Assembly: GCA_964035015.1 (NCBI GenBank)
Contig: OZ036016.1
Location: 1,948,830 to 2,012,829 of the forward strand
Reading direction: 5' to 3'
Length of the DNA: 64,000 nt
Source: Corallium rubrum
Lineage: Eukaryota > Cnidaria > Anthozoa > Scleralcyonacea > Coralliidae
In this document: positions 10,201 through 19,823 of the stretch, one piece after another
Numbering within the stretch: the first letter of the stretch is position 1
How the letters are laid out: every line of letters begins with the position of its first letter
Made by a program: the position numbers and the translations under genes
The notes under the pieces: generated by a model
The model's input: the letters and a program-made list of their open reading frames with translations, nothing else
What the model was told of the DNA's origin: nothing
Database searches by the model: none

Positions 10201-13059
10201 AACAATACCACTAGGAAACAGAAAGAAACTACAAGCAAATACAGTTCGACATCGTCAACTAACATACTTCAAAGCTTCGTATAATGATATATTTTACTAC
10301 CAAAGGTAGATAAAGTGTTTCATAATGAAGTTATTGACTGTCTTTGTTGTATTTTTACGAGTTTTGTGATGTAGGCAAGTTTATCGATTACCTGGCAGAG
10401 TAAAAAAACTACAAAATAACACGTTTTACTGCTTAATAGTACCAACAAATGGAAAAACTAAGCTTCTAAACCTTGCACAGTGTTCTTTGTTTGATACCAA
10501 TAGCATAATTTTTTTTTTGATGTGGCTCTTTTCGTACTTACGAAAACATACAAACTTTCCGTGGCGGCCATCTTGGTACTCCCAATAGACCTTTTCGATA
10601 ATTACGTCACGCTTCATGAAAACGAGGCTCCCAGGCCAAAGTTTCACAATTTTGATTATCATAGTAATCCCGTCATATCTGTTTATGGAAGAAGATGGCT
10701 AATAACGTCCAAACTATATATGGTAGAAATACATCGTGTACGTATGTTGTTAGGCATTTCATAAGCTTTCATTTGATGTATATTTTAAGTTTCTGTGTTG
10801 TGTGTAACGTTTTAAAATGTCCAAAATGTTCGCACCATTGCTCGTCAAGTAATAAATATGATATGGATTTCTCACAACTGTTGTAGAGTTTCGAAAACCG
10901 TTTTTAAAATATTTAACATACAACTTTGAAACATATATCAAACAGAAGATACTGTAAAATGCTATTTGTGGTAGAACTTTCAAGCTTCTAGCTTAAGGGA
11001 AAGTATTTTAAAAATGAGAAAAATTAATGTTATCTGGATGAATTGTTAAGTTTGTTTTGTTTACAACTCAGACCAAGATAATAGTACGTTTTCCCATCAG
11101 TTTTAAAATACTTTCTCTTAAACTAAAAACTTGAAAGTTCTACCGCAAATAGCATTTTACAGTATCTTCTGTTTGATATATGTTTCAAAGTTGTGCGTTA
11201 TGTATTTTAAAAACAATATCTGAAATTCTACAACAGTTGTGGGACTTCATTATTATTACTTGACGAGCAATGGTGCGAACATTTTGGACATTTTAAAAAG
11301 TTACACACAACATAGAAACTTAAAATATACATCAAATGAAAGCTTATGAAATGCCTAACAACATACGTACACGATGTATTTCTACCATATATAGTTTGGA
11401 CGTTATTAGCCATCTTCTTCCACAAACAAATATGGCAGGTTATTACGATAATCAAAATTGTGAAACTTTGGCCTGGGAGCCTCGTTTTCATGCAGCGTGA
11501 CGTAATTATCGAAAAGGTCTATTCGTCATCTCCGCTGGCTTCATTTTTGAAGCCAGACGAGCAATGCAGTTATATAGAGATCAGTGGTTGGAAGTCGAGC
11601 CTTCGAATCAGTAATTTTCATTGATAGATAGGTAATTGGACCCACACTGGTGTTAAACATTGTGTGTATCAAACAATACAGGCTAGGAGCTTAAGTAGAA
11701 CCATCACATTGGAGGATAACTGAAATGAACTGATTAAGGAGAGATGTATATATACTGTATATATAAAATGAAGTTGTGCGAATTTAATTATTAGTAAGGG
11801 CCTAAGGAAGAATATAGAGTATGAGAAAGAGCGAGAGAAGGGGAACGTGAAGAGTATTAGGGTGAATGGATAGGAATGTGTTAGGAAAAGGTATTTATTC
11901 TGTAAAGCCGGCAACCCTCGACGCGTTTCGACCTTACAGTCTTCTTCTTCAGGAGGGATTTTTAGGGGTATGGGAGTTCTGTTGTATGTATAGTATCGAA
12001 AGGGTAGAGTTGGAGGAGTGTAAGAGGAGAGAGATTAGAGAAAAGGGGTGAGAGTGAGAGTTAGATATGTTAGTTTGTAGATTAGAATACATTTTGGTAA
12101 TGTAAAAGTATGAAGGAAGACCTACCAATTGTGTTGTTTTTACTTGAATTTCCAACTCTTTGTAAAATGACAGTTCCTCTCTTGTGTGTCTACCGATCAG
12201 CGGCAGACATTATTAAATTGTGCGCTACGCTACACCTGGCATTGTTTGACGGTGGAATATATTGATTTATTAAAGAGAAGTGTATTTTTCTACTATACTA
12301 TTATATCAAACACAACTCTATTTGTTGTTGGAAGTATATATCAAGGCCACAAAATGCTAAGCGACATTTCGAGGGGCAGACAGTGTATTTAATATACGAG
12401 TCTTTGTTCATTAATTTTTATATGACATACACACCATTGTGCCAGATGATTTCACGTAACATTTTAAGCATGCGACGTTATTGTCAACACTCACGTCACG
12501 CGTATAAAATTGAGGCATTAAAGATGGCAACAGCCGCTATTGCTGCAAATCAACAACCTAAAACTGCATAGATTGCCGTTCTTCACTTCAAGCAAGAGTG
12601 CTGACGCAATCACTCTTTAATGGCTCGATTTTATACGCGTGACGTCCATGTTGAGGAAAACGTCGCATGCTTAAGCTCTTTAATTGAAAATGCTTCGGAC
12701 GATAACAAGTATTTTACTACTAAATAGTAAATGGTAGCAACTCGCAGCACTTCACTTTTGATAAAAACTTCTAGTTATAATGCTTTATTATACAACTGGA
12801 TTAAAAGCTGTCCAAATAACGCTAAAAATGAGTGCAAATATACAGCGATATTTGGATAGTTAGTTAGTTGCACGTTATTTGGATTGTTAGCCAATCAGAT
12901 TTATCACACGGGAGACTATTTCATAATTCATATATGCTTATTATTTTGTCCTTGTGCAAATCACGCTGCGGGCTCTTCAAAATACGGCACAACTCGTAAA
13001 AATATACAACTCGTAAAAATATACAGCGATACTACACACACCAAAACATCTAATAAGAC

Positions 13060-13117
<58 letters not shown>

Positions 13118-16100
13118 CTGTTCACAGGTGCAGTGATGGCCGTTCGCCATTTTTCTAATCCAGTTTCGCTGTCAAGACGCGTGATGGAAGAGACACGGCA
13201 TTGCGCCCTGAACACCGAGGGCGCTTTGGCTTTCGCTCGGAAGAGTGGGTTCCCTATTCTAGAGGACCCCATGGAACTTGTCACAGAACAAGCGAAAGCG
13301 AAAGGAAATGCATTTTTAAATTATCAAAATGCCGTTCATTCCCATATTGAGGGAAGATCCACAGAAGAATGCCACGACACCGTGGGAGCCGTTGCTATGG
13401 ATACACATGGCCGTTTGGCTTGCGCAACGTCAACAGGTAATGTACTCCTTTATACTCCACACTACCCCACTCCTTTCTACTCCTCTTTACCCCTCTCTAC
13501 TCCACACTACCCCACCCCTCTACTCCTCTTTGCTCCTCTCTACTCCACACTACCCCACTCCTCTCTACTCCACACTACCCTACTCCTCTCTACTCCACAC
13601 TACCCCACTCCTCTCTACTCCACACTACCCCACTCCTCTCTACTCCTCTTTACTCCTCTCTACTCCACACTACCCCACTCCTCTCTACTCCTCTTTACTT
13701 CTCTCTACTCCACACTACCCCACTCCTCCATTCCACACCACTCTCGCACTCCACTTCACATACTTCAATTCACTCCACTCTATTACACGTCACTCCACAC
13801 ACTCCACTTTACTCCACTCTACAATAATACTACTTACATGCACTCCTCCACCCCACTCTACTCTACTCCTCACTACTCCACTTCACTTCCACTTCACTTC
13901 ACTTCACTTCACTTCACTTCACTTCACTTCACTTCACTTCACTTCACTTCACTTCACTTCACTTCACTTCACTTCACTTCACCTTCACTTCACTTCACTT
14001 CACTTCACTTCACTTCACTTCACTTCACTTCACCTCACCTCACCACAACTCCATTCCATTCCACTCCATTCCACTCCATTCCATTCCACTCCATTCCACC
14101 TCACCTCACCTCTCGCCACTCCACTTCACTTCACTCCACTTCACTTCACTTCACTTCACTTCACTTCACTTCACTTCACTTCACTTCACTTCACTTCACT
14201 TCACTTCACTTGACAATTTCCAATGTTATTGCTATTTACCAGGGGGGATACCAGCAAAGATGGAAGGTCGTATCGGTGATTCACCGATGATCGGCTGTGG
14301 AGGTTACGCAAATGAATATGGAGCATCGTCAACGACAGGACATGGTGAATCGTTGATGAAAATGACTTTAGCAAGAGAAGTGGTTTATAATATAGAAAGA
14401 GGAGATAATGCTCAAGTAAGGCGTAGTTTAGACATATACAATTAGCGCACGGTACGTCTCATTTTGATGGTTTGGGCGTGTATGGGCACTGATCTCTTTA
14501 TAAATGGTCATCCCTTATGGTCAGCAGTAAACATTTTGAAGCCACAGGCGGCCATATTGGTACACCAAGTCCAGTCGCAGAATAGTAAGACAACCAGAAG
14601 TCCGACTCGAGTGAAAACTTGTCCGCATTTCTTCAATGCGCATGCGCGATATTTTACGCCATCCGACGCCATCCTATGCGATCCTACGCATTGTTCTACG
14701 CCATCCTACGCAATCCTGGCAAGTTCCCCCGGCAGTTTTAACCTTCTTTTGAAGGTCCAAATTGCCGGGCAAACTTGCCAGGATGGCGTAGGATGGCGTA
14801 GGATGGCGTAGGATGGCGAGGAATCAAGATGCGCGAGGCGACATGCGCGAGGACATAAACTTCAAAGGTTCCGACGCGAGTCGGACTTCTGGTTGTCTTT
14901 CTATTCTGTAGTCCAGTATACCTCTCAGGCATAAGAGTATTAAGAGTTTACCAGGGGAGTCGTAAAAGCCGTAAAACAATTCTTAAATGGCAATTTTTAC
15001 ACCACTGAAAAACACAAGGTGAACACGAGAAAATACAGTCCGAAATTGTTAACTACATACTTCAAGGCTTCGTAAGACATATGTTTTACTACCAAAGGTA
15101 TATACTGTAGATAGTTCTATAATGAAGTTATTGACTGATTTCTTTGGTTTCTTACAAGTTTTGTGGTATAGGCAAGTTTATCGATTACCGGGCAGAGTAA
15201 AAAAAAAACAACTACAAAATAGCACGTTTTACTGTTAAATAATACCAACAAATGCCAAAACTAAGCTTCTAAACCTCTTACAGTGTTATTTGTTTGATAC
15301 CAATAGCAGAAATTTTTTTTAATGTGACTTTTTTCCATCTCTTTTCGCGCTACGAAAAGATACAAAGTTTCCGTGACTGCCGTCTTGTACTGAGATTGTA
15401 AACAGAATCTAAATATAACCAGACACAGTGCTAAAAAACAGTGCCCTGTGGCGTTCAAAATATCGCGTTAAAAATGTCGCGTCAAAAATATACTATTGAT
15501 TCCTAACGAACGAACGAACTCACACAGAATATAAAGCGTTTGAAAGTTAGCTGCGCCTGCAAAACAACTTTCAGGGCACCGCAATTCTGGCCACAAAAAA
15601 AGGCTTTTTAACTGTCCTTGTTACAGACCCTTTTAATAAGTACAGAATAGTACGTAAATTTCACCATTTGACGTCAAATTCTTTTCAATTTCCTTTTAAA
15701 TTCTTTTCAATTTCGTTTATTGTCTTTGCTTTTGTATATTTTCAACAGATTTGAAAAGGCTAAAAATGACGTCAATGGTGGAAAATGACGTATTCTGACG
15801 TAATATATATGCCAGACTTTAATGCCTGTGTTCTAAAAGCTCATTCACACTCACACCCACACTCACACTCACACTCACACTCACACTCACACTCACACTC
15901 ACACTCACACTCACACTCACACTCACACTCACACTCACACTCACACTCACACTCACACTCACACTCGCACTCGCACTCGCACTCGCACTCGCACCCACTC
16001 ACACTCACACTCACACTCACACTCACACTCACACTCACACTCACACTCACACTCACACCCACACCCACACCCACACTCACTCACACCCACTCACACCCAC

Positions 16101-16295
16101 ACTCACACTCACACTCACACTCACACTCACACTCACACTCACACTCACACTCACACTCACACTCACACTCACACACACTCACACTCACACCCACACCCAC
16201 ACGCACACCCACACCCACTCACACTCACACTCACTCACTCACTCACACCCATACCCACACCCACACCCACACCCACACCCACACCCACACTCACA

Positions 16296-16343
<48 letters not shown>

Positions 16344-17514
16344 CACACCCACACCCACACTCACACTCACTCACACCCACACCCACACTCACACTCACAC
16401 TCGCACTCACACTCACCCACACTCACACCCACACCCACACTCACACTCACACCCACACCCACACTCACACTCACACTCATTCACACTCACACCCACACTC
16501 ACACTCACACTCACACCCACACTCACGCTCACGCAATGCGTGGCCCTTCACGCTCAATAAGTGCAACTCAACACTCAATGAGTCTCCACTCACCCTCACT
16601 AAGTATGAGACTACACTTACTAAAAACACTACAACCGACCTGAAATCAGTCCGGCCTGAGTTCGGGCGGGCCTCATGAGTGGAGACTCATTGAGTGTTGA
16701 GTTGCGCTTATTGAGTGCGAGGGGCCACTCATTGAAGTGTGACAACCTCGTCCCCAGGGCATTTTGCCGCCACGTTGGGAGTCGGCGAAAATGGCCCTGG
16801 CATCGGCTGGTCACGTGACACCCAGAATTTTGGGGTGTTTTGGCAAGAAAATTTATGCGGTCTTTGTGTTTCGTTTTTGTATAATACGTATACATGAATA
16901 ATAAATAAGAAATATTTAACGCTCTGCCGAATCACTCATGTGAACCTTTATCATAAATGCAACTGGCTAGCATTATTCATCATGATACTCCCCACGATTA
17001 TCCAGGATACATTTAAATGTCGGGAAGAAACATATATCTAATGTTGTTCTTGACTTTAACCAAAGCTGTCGTTACAATTCTTTGGATGAACTTCGCAGAG
17101 TGGATTTATTGCAATTCATATTTTGATGAATAAATTACACTGTATCTGAATTAATCAAGTTTTTAAACCGGCCAATCCGATTATAGAATCGACCAGCCGA
17201 TGCCAGGGCCATTTTCGCCGACCTCCCAACGTGGAGGCAAAATGCCCTGGGGACGAGGTTGTGAGGGTGAGTGTGAGTGAGCTCTTATAATACAGGCGTT
17301 AAACAAGTTACTTCTTTGTTAGGTTTCCGCGGAAAAAGCCATCGCTCGGATGGAGAAACGCATCGACGGACATGGTGGTGTAATTGTGATTGACAGCGAG
17401 GGGAACTTTGGAAGAGCTTTCAATACTAAGAAGATGGCTTGGGCGACGATGAAAGACGACATTTTGGAATACGGTTTGGATCCAAATGAATGCATTACCG
17501 TTGATATCAAGTAA
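4421..17514 (+). CDS. ASRGL1: isoaspartyl peptidase/L-asparaginase, 5 coding exons
   Basis: Joined exons 4421-4558, 8222-8369, 13128-13436, 14243-14415 and 17323-17514 give an uninterrupted 319-aa protein, close to the usual ~310 aa of this N-terminal nucleophile hydrolase family. The family hydrolyses L-asparagine and isoaspartyl dipeptides after self-cleavage. Visible marks are VHGGAW (about residue 14), [10 protein letters not shown], the self-cleaving threonine Thr180 in [25 protein letters not shown], and STTGHGE. All introns are GT-AG with phases 0, 1, 1, 0. Only FNAGHGAV differs from the more common FNAGCGSV. Introns hold the CAGT/CACT, CTTCA and CACTCA arrays and several transposons. 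The protein looks intact and is probably active in the cytosol. Confidence 0.93.
4938..5198 (-). pseudogene. PHD-finger domain ORF, probable transposon fragment
   Basis: The 86-aa ORF contains a complete C4HC3 PHD finger: FCTC, then QCDLC, WYHLPC and WLCHSC with correct spacing, ending SKLCKYD. PHD fingers bind histone H3 tails in host proteins and also occur at the C-termini of some transposon proteins. There is no upstream catalytic domain and its context is entirely repeats, so a transposon-derived 3' fragment is more likely than a host exon. It is antisense to ASRGL1 inside intron 1. Confidence 0.5.
5161..5510 (+). mobile_element. tRNA-derived SINE, copy 1
   Basis: From about 5339 there is a tRNA-like head with A box TGGCTCAGTGGTCAGAGC and B box GGTTCAATTCC, followed by a shared tail (CGCAACTGGTCCCGG, TATATATTCTACACTCGAA). 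The anticodon-arm loop reads like a Ser-type arm, but stems are imperfect. About 150 bp of upstream sequence (from GCCAACGTATTTTTCACTTC) is also shared with copy 2 at 6.1 kb. Confidence 0.75.
5700..6147. repeat. long palindrome (foldback element)
   Basis: The arms of about 200 bp are complementary, for example AGGAGCATGGCAGGAGCAC at left and GTGCTCCTGTCATGCTCCT at right. The centre lies between GACATACGCAGATGGA and TCCATCTGCGTACGTC (about 5888-5960). No coding capacity. Arms are imperfect, so this is not an assembly mirror. Confidence 0.8.
6101..6437 (+). mobile_element. tRNA-derived SINE, copy 2, with duplicated upstream flank
   Basis: It is almost identical to 5161-5487 including upstream unique-looking DNA (CTTTAAGACCTGTGC, AACTTCGTCGGTAATGCG), so the unit was either duplicated together or the element is longer than the tRNA-headed core. 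Boxes A and B are at about 6283 and 6328. Confidence 0.75.
6940..7013 (+). repeat. half copy of hammerhead-type foldback
   Basis: GCAGTGTTTTAGATAGAGC and TAGTTTTGATAACG match the left arm of the element at 23.3 kb. It ends exactly at ACGTCAG, where the (CAGT)n array begins. Confidence 0.5.
7014..8172. repeat. compound tetranucleotide array (CAGT, CAGG, CCGGT, TTTA, CACT/CCCA)
   Basis: About 1.16 kb of drifting tetranucleotides: (CAGT)n to about 7550 with CAGG and CCGGTCAG interruptions, a short ATCA transition, (TTTA)n at 7620-7655, then (CACT)n and (CACTCACC)n to 8172. It lies in ASRGL1 intron 1 and ends about 50 bp before exon 2. It is open in one frame for about 390 codons only because the units lack stops. 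Confidence 0.95.
8222..8369 (+). CDS. ASRGL1: ASRGL1 exon 2
   Basis: Acceptor TTTCAACAG (to 8221), donor GTAATT (8370). It encodes [12 protein letters not shown]...[19 protein letters not shown] and MDG, the substrate-binding loop region. Phase 0 in, phase 1 out. Confidence 0.92.
8701..8953. mobile_element. half copy of the AATAGACC foldback family
   Basis: It matches the right arm of the 10.58-11.52 kb palindrome (GTTTGGACGTTATTAGCCAT, GTGACGTAATTATCG) and ends GAAAAGGTGTATT, a diverged form of the family terminus. ASRGL1 intron 2. Confidence 0.7.
9540..9995. repeat. dispersed repeat related to 46.9-47.3 kb
   Basis: Shared blocks include AGCAAGCAAAG..AGC runs and AACTACATC(A/G)(G/A)CAGTTAACTT(C/T)GCTTAAAT in the same order as at 46.9-47.3 kb. 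No ORF or terminal repeats were recognised, so the element type is unknown. Confidence 0.4.
10200..10580 (+). repeat. dispersed repeat, copy 1 (pair with 15.03 kb)
   Basis: Long runs match 15030-15395, for example TTTTACTACCAAAGGTA, GGCAAGTTTATCGATTACC and AACTAAGCTTCTAAACCT. No coding capacity recognised. It abuts the AATAGACC palindrome. ASRGL1 intron 2. Confidence 0.7.
10584..11523. mobile_element. 940-bp foldback element with AATAGACC ends
   Basis: The two arms (about 400 bp each) are complementary from the termini AATAGACCTTTTCGATAATT to near the centre at about 11040-11080. The right end is the exact complement of the left (...GAAAAGGTCTATT). ORFs inside are mirror-image shadows. A transcript through it would form a very long hairpin. 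ASRGL1 intron 2. Confidence 0.85.
11910..11962 (-). ncRNA. hammerhead ribozyme-like motif B
   Basis: On the minus strand CCCTC pairs with GAGGG as stem I, around CTGAAGA (11952-11946), a GACT/GGTC stem II with loop GTAA, GAAA (11929-11926), then CGCGTC. ACGCGU can form a minimal helix III and leaves a GUC cleavage triplet, the classical one. One extra GAA triplet sits before stem II. It is the most complete core in the window. Confidence 0.6.
12191..12771. mobile_element. dispersed element, second copy at 37.97-38.54 kb (inverted)
   Basis: CCGATCAGCGGCAGACATTA, GCGACATTTCGAGGGGCAGA and ATACGCGTGACGTCCATG occur in reverse orientation at 37.97-38.44 kb. This copy has an extra inverted segment (two GCATGCGACGTT blocks facing each other, about 12470 and 12668) absent from the 38 kb copy. 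Confidence 0.75.
13039..13117. repeat. (TA)n microsatellite before ASRGL1 exon 3
   Basis: Alternating TA with one TATG interruption, ending 11 bp before the exon 3 acceptor. It therefore occupies the place where a polypyrimidine tract is expected. Confidence 0.9.
13128..13436 (+). CDS. ASRGL1: ASRGL1 exon 3 with catalytic threonine
   Basis: Acceptor TTCACAG (to 13127), preceded by a (TA)n tract; donor GTAATG (13437). It encodes the linker that is removed or exposed on autoproteolysis, then DTVGAVAMD with the nucleophile Thr180, then ATSTG. Phase 1 in and out. Confidence 0.93.
13441..14212. repeat. CTACTCCACACTACC minisatellite grading into (CTTCA)n
   Basis: About 13445-13740 is built from units of TCCACACTACCCCACTCCTC, then drifting CACTCC units, then near-pure (ACTTC)n at 13880-14035 and 14125-14212. 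It fills ASRGL1 intron 3 completely. Confidence 0.93.
14243..14415 (+). CDS. ASRGL1: ASRGL1 exon 4
   Basis: Acceptor TTTACCAG, donor GTAAGG (14416). It encodes [20 protein letters not shown] and STTGHGE, the beta-chain substrate pocket. Phase 1 in, 0 out. Confidence 0.93.
14575..14912. mobile_element. foldback element with 35-bp inverted ends
   Basis: The left end CAGAATAGTAAGACAACC and the right end GGTTGTCTTTCTATTCTG are complementary, as are the adjacent AGAAGTCCGACTCG blocks. Short tandem GATGGCGTAG repeats flank the centre near 14740-14780. ASRGL1 intron 4. Confidence 0.75.
15030..15395 (+). repeat. dispersed repeat, copy 2 (pair with 10.2 kb)
   Basis: Direct-orientation copy of 10200-10580 with small indels, in the next ASRGL1 intron. 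Confidence 0.7.
15842..16530. repeat. (CACACT)n/(CACTCA)n array
   Basis: About 690 bp of CACTCA-type hexamers with CGCACT, CACACC and pure CA variants. A short inverted GTGAGT-type tract reappears at 17262-17282 on the far side of a transposon. ASRGL1 intron 4. Confidence 0.95.
16535..16742. repeat. foldback next to the CACTCA array
   Basis: AAGTGCAACTCAACACTCAA and ATGAGTCTCCACTC at left face GAGTGGAGACTCAT and TTGAGTGTTGAGTTGCGCTT at right, centred near 16635. Confidence 0.7.
16743..17261. mobile_element. 519-bp TIR element CAACCTCGTCCCC, copy 1
   Basis: Terminal inverted repeats of about 65 bp begin CAACCTCGTCCCCAGGGCAT and run through GGCGAAAATGGCCCTGGCAT. It is nearly identical to the inverted copy at 59887-60404. 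There is no ORF of transposase size. No clear duplication flanks this copy, which sits within low-complexity GTGAGT sequence in ASRGL1 intron 4. Confidence 0.85.
17323..17514 (+). CDS. ASRGL1: ASRGL1 last coding exon
   Basis: Acceptor TTTGTTAG (to 17322). It encodes [25 protein letters not shown] and a short tail ending VDIK, stop TAA at 17512-17514. The acceptor lies 61 bp downstream of a transposon insertion (16743-17261). Confidence 0.92.
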   Translation, partial: VSAEKAIARMEKRIDGHGGVIVIDSEGNFGRAFNTKKMAWATMKDDILEYGLDPNECITVDIK

Positions 17515-17559
17515 ATGAACGTAGCTAACGATTTCGTCACATGGGGTACACATGTAGTC

Positions 17560-17935
17560 ATATGGTCACATATATGATCGCGTGGGAACATGCGGGATTA
17601 CATGGATCGTGTAGGATCATGTGGGACCACGTGAGATCATAAGACATTATTTGGGATGATGTGGCATGAGATCATGTGGGATTACATGGGATCATGTAGG
17701 ATTGCATGGAATCATGGGATTACATGGATTGCATGAGATCATGTGAGATCACATGGAATCACACGGGATTAATTGGGATTATGTGAAATCGCATGGGATC
17801 TAGTGGGATTACATGGGATCATATCGGATTACATGGGATCACATGTGTAGCAGATGGGATCATATGGGATCATGTAAGATCTGTGTAAGATCTATGTAAG
17901 ATCTATTTATGTATGGGATGACGTAAGATCAAATA
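17560..17935. repeat. degenerate ATCATGTGGGATTACATGGG minisatellite
   Basis: Repeated units of about 10 and 20 bp (GGGATTACAT, GGGATCATGT) with many substitutions, starting about 45 bp after the ASRGL1 stop codon. It could be part of the 3' UTR. No AATAAA was seen between the stop and the array. Confidence 0.8.
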
Positions 17936-18428
17936 ACAGCACGTTTTGAGGCCGAACCTGTCTGTAGCCATGACGAACTGTTTAAAAGCGATAAATTTTT
18001 TTGAAGACCATCATTTAATGATTCATAGATTTTCCCTGATTTTTTAGAGACTTCAAATAGTCAGAAATATAAATTAAAACAAGACGCCTGCTCAGGCGTT
18101 CACTTGGGCTACTGATTTCTGAAAGCTTCGCGTAGCCTGTGCGTACTCTAGCAAGACTACATGGCAATGGCAATGCATTGCATATTTTCATAGATTTTCA
18201 CAAATATATAGAATCTATGGTCTTATGAACTGCAGCGGTGCAGGAAGCGCCGAAGGTTTGCTAATGTAAGGCCATTTTTCTGAAAATTAAACAACGGATC
18301 TAATATATTTAGTAGACAAAACCTATAGTGTCGGATTCGGCAGATTCAAGCGATCATTTTGATATAGAATTTATTTAAATTCGGAAAATATTTAATAAAT
18401 ATGTTTTGAAACACGCGTCTCCAAATGT

Positions 18429-18615
18429 AATGGACCTTATTCAAAAATGGCCGCCGAGTTAAAATTCTTTTATATACATATAAATTAGCCCTTATGAACT
18501 CGTTTTCATGTGTGAAATTCAAAAGAATTTTTTCTTTAAAACGAGGTCATAAGGGCTAATTTATATGCACATAAATGAATTCTAATTCGGTGGCCATTTT
18601 TGAATAAGGTCTATT
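18429..18615. mobile_element. 187-bp MITE, AATAGACCTTATTCAAAAAT ends
   Basis: Terminal inverted repeats AATGGACCTTATTC and GAATAAGGTCTATT extend into AAAAATGGCCGCC. The inner parts also pair (TTAGCCCTTATGA with TCATAAGGGCTAA). A second copy is at 58022-58180. Confidence 0.85.
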
Positions 18616-18639
18616 CGACACGCGACACCTACGCGATAT

Positions 18640-19500
18640 CTAGACATACATATTGATATCTTATCGGTATTTGCTCTATTCGGTGCTTATTATTATACTT
18701 GCATTTTGTAGTTGTCGGACTATAAAGCAGCAATGCCAGGGCGCACCTATTTTGAAATAGCTCGTCATCTTTTACGTACTAGGTCTACCGCGATCGCCGG
18801 CGTGTGCAGTTGTAAACATTGTAAAGCCTTTGTAATCATGCTTATGATGAAGACAATTGTCAGCTGCTTTAAATGATCAACTATAACTCGGTCACTTACG
18901 AAAGGTAAAGCTATTCAAACAAGGAGAAAGCCGTTATACTGTGGATATACTGTGGCCCTTTCTTGTGCCGTCTCTAGTCCTCAAGTCAAACTTCCTAGGT
19001 ACTGGTGTCAACACGGTATTTTTCGCGTCTGTATTAATAAATTCGTCTATTCTGTCTTCGTGGACAAACCTTGTCAGCAATATTACTGTTCAACTACTCG
19101 TGAATTCACTAATACCGTCGGAAAACACCTCAACCCAACTCGATCAAAGGCAAAAGAACTCGAAAAAACATGCCTTTACAGTTTCGCAAGGCCTGACGGG
19201 ATGATGCAATAATGCAATTTGTGAGACTTGGCCTACCACAGATATCCCGAGTAATGATTTGAAGCTTCCGGTTTTACACTTAGCAATTTTTCGTGCGACT
19301 TGTCGTACTTTCCTTTTTGGCTCAGTATGTCTCTCTACTAGTTTCGATTGTCTTATGATACAAATCATTGCGGGAGAAGTTTGCGGGATCTGTTTTTCCA
19401 GCAAAGTGGTTTTTCAAGCCTTTGCAAAGTGGTTGAACTGAAGTTGAAAATAGTGATGTCACGAATGGCGTAAGTATACTGAGGTTTTTTATTGATCTTT
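18640..19500 (+). other. unassigned region with one weak exon candidate
   Basis: A pyrimidine-rich acceptor-like TTGTGCCGTCTCTAG (to 18975) precedes an 80-residue open frame ending TAA at 19212. The frame has paired cysteines (WCQ, RVC, KPCQQYYC, KTCLY). No family was recognised, no upstream signal-peptide exon was found and overlapping frames are also open. It could be a small secreted-protein exon or chance. Confidence 0.2.
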
Positions 19501-19636
19501 TTCTTCTTTTTTTTTTTTGATAACTATGTTGACATTTTAAATTATGTTATCGCTTTATAGATACCTACGTATGCCACAATCGACTGTTTGAGGTAAATGT
19601 TGTTGATTTTTCGTTTGAGTTTTGCTAAGTAGTTAG

Positions 19637-19823
<187 letters not shown>

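Noticed and set aside
10426..11624. several 75-92-codon frames on both strands near 10.5-11.6 kb
   Set aside because: Mirror-image shadows of the two arms of the 940-bp palindrome.
12884..14290. 468-codon open frame
   Set aside because: Only 13128-13436 (ASRGL1 exon 3) is real coding; the rest is (TA)n and CTTCA array read in the same frame.
15785..16678. His/Ser/Thr-rich 297-codon frame
   Set aside because: Translation of the CACTCA array.
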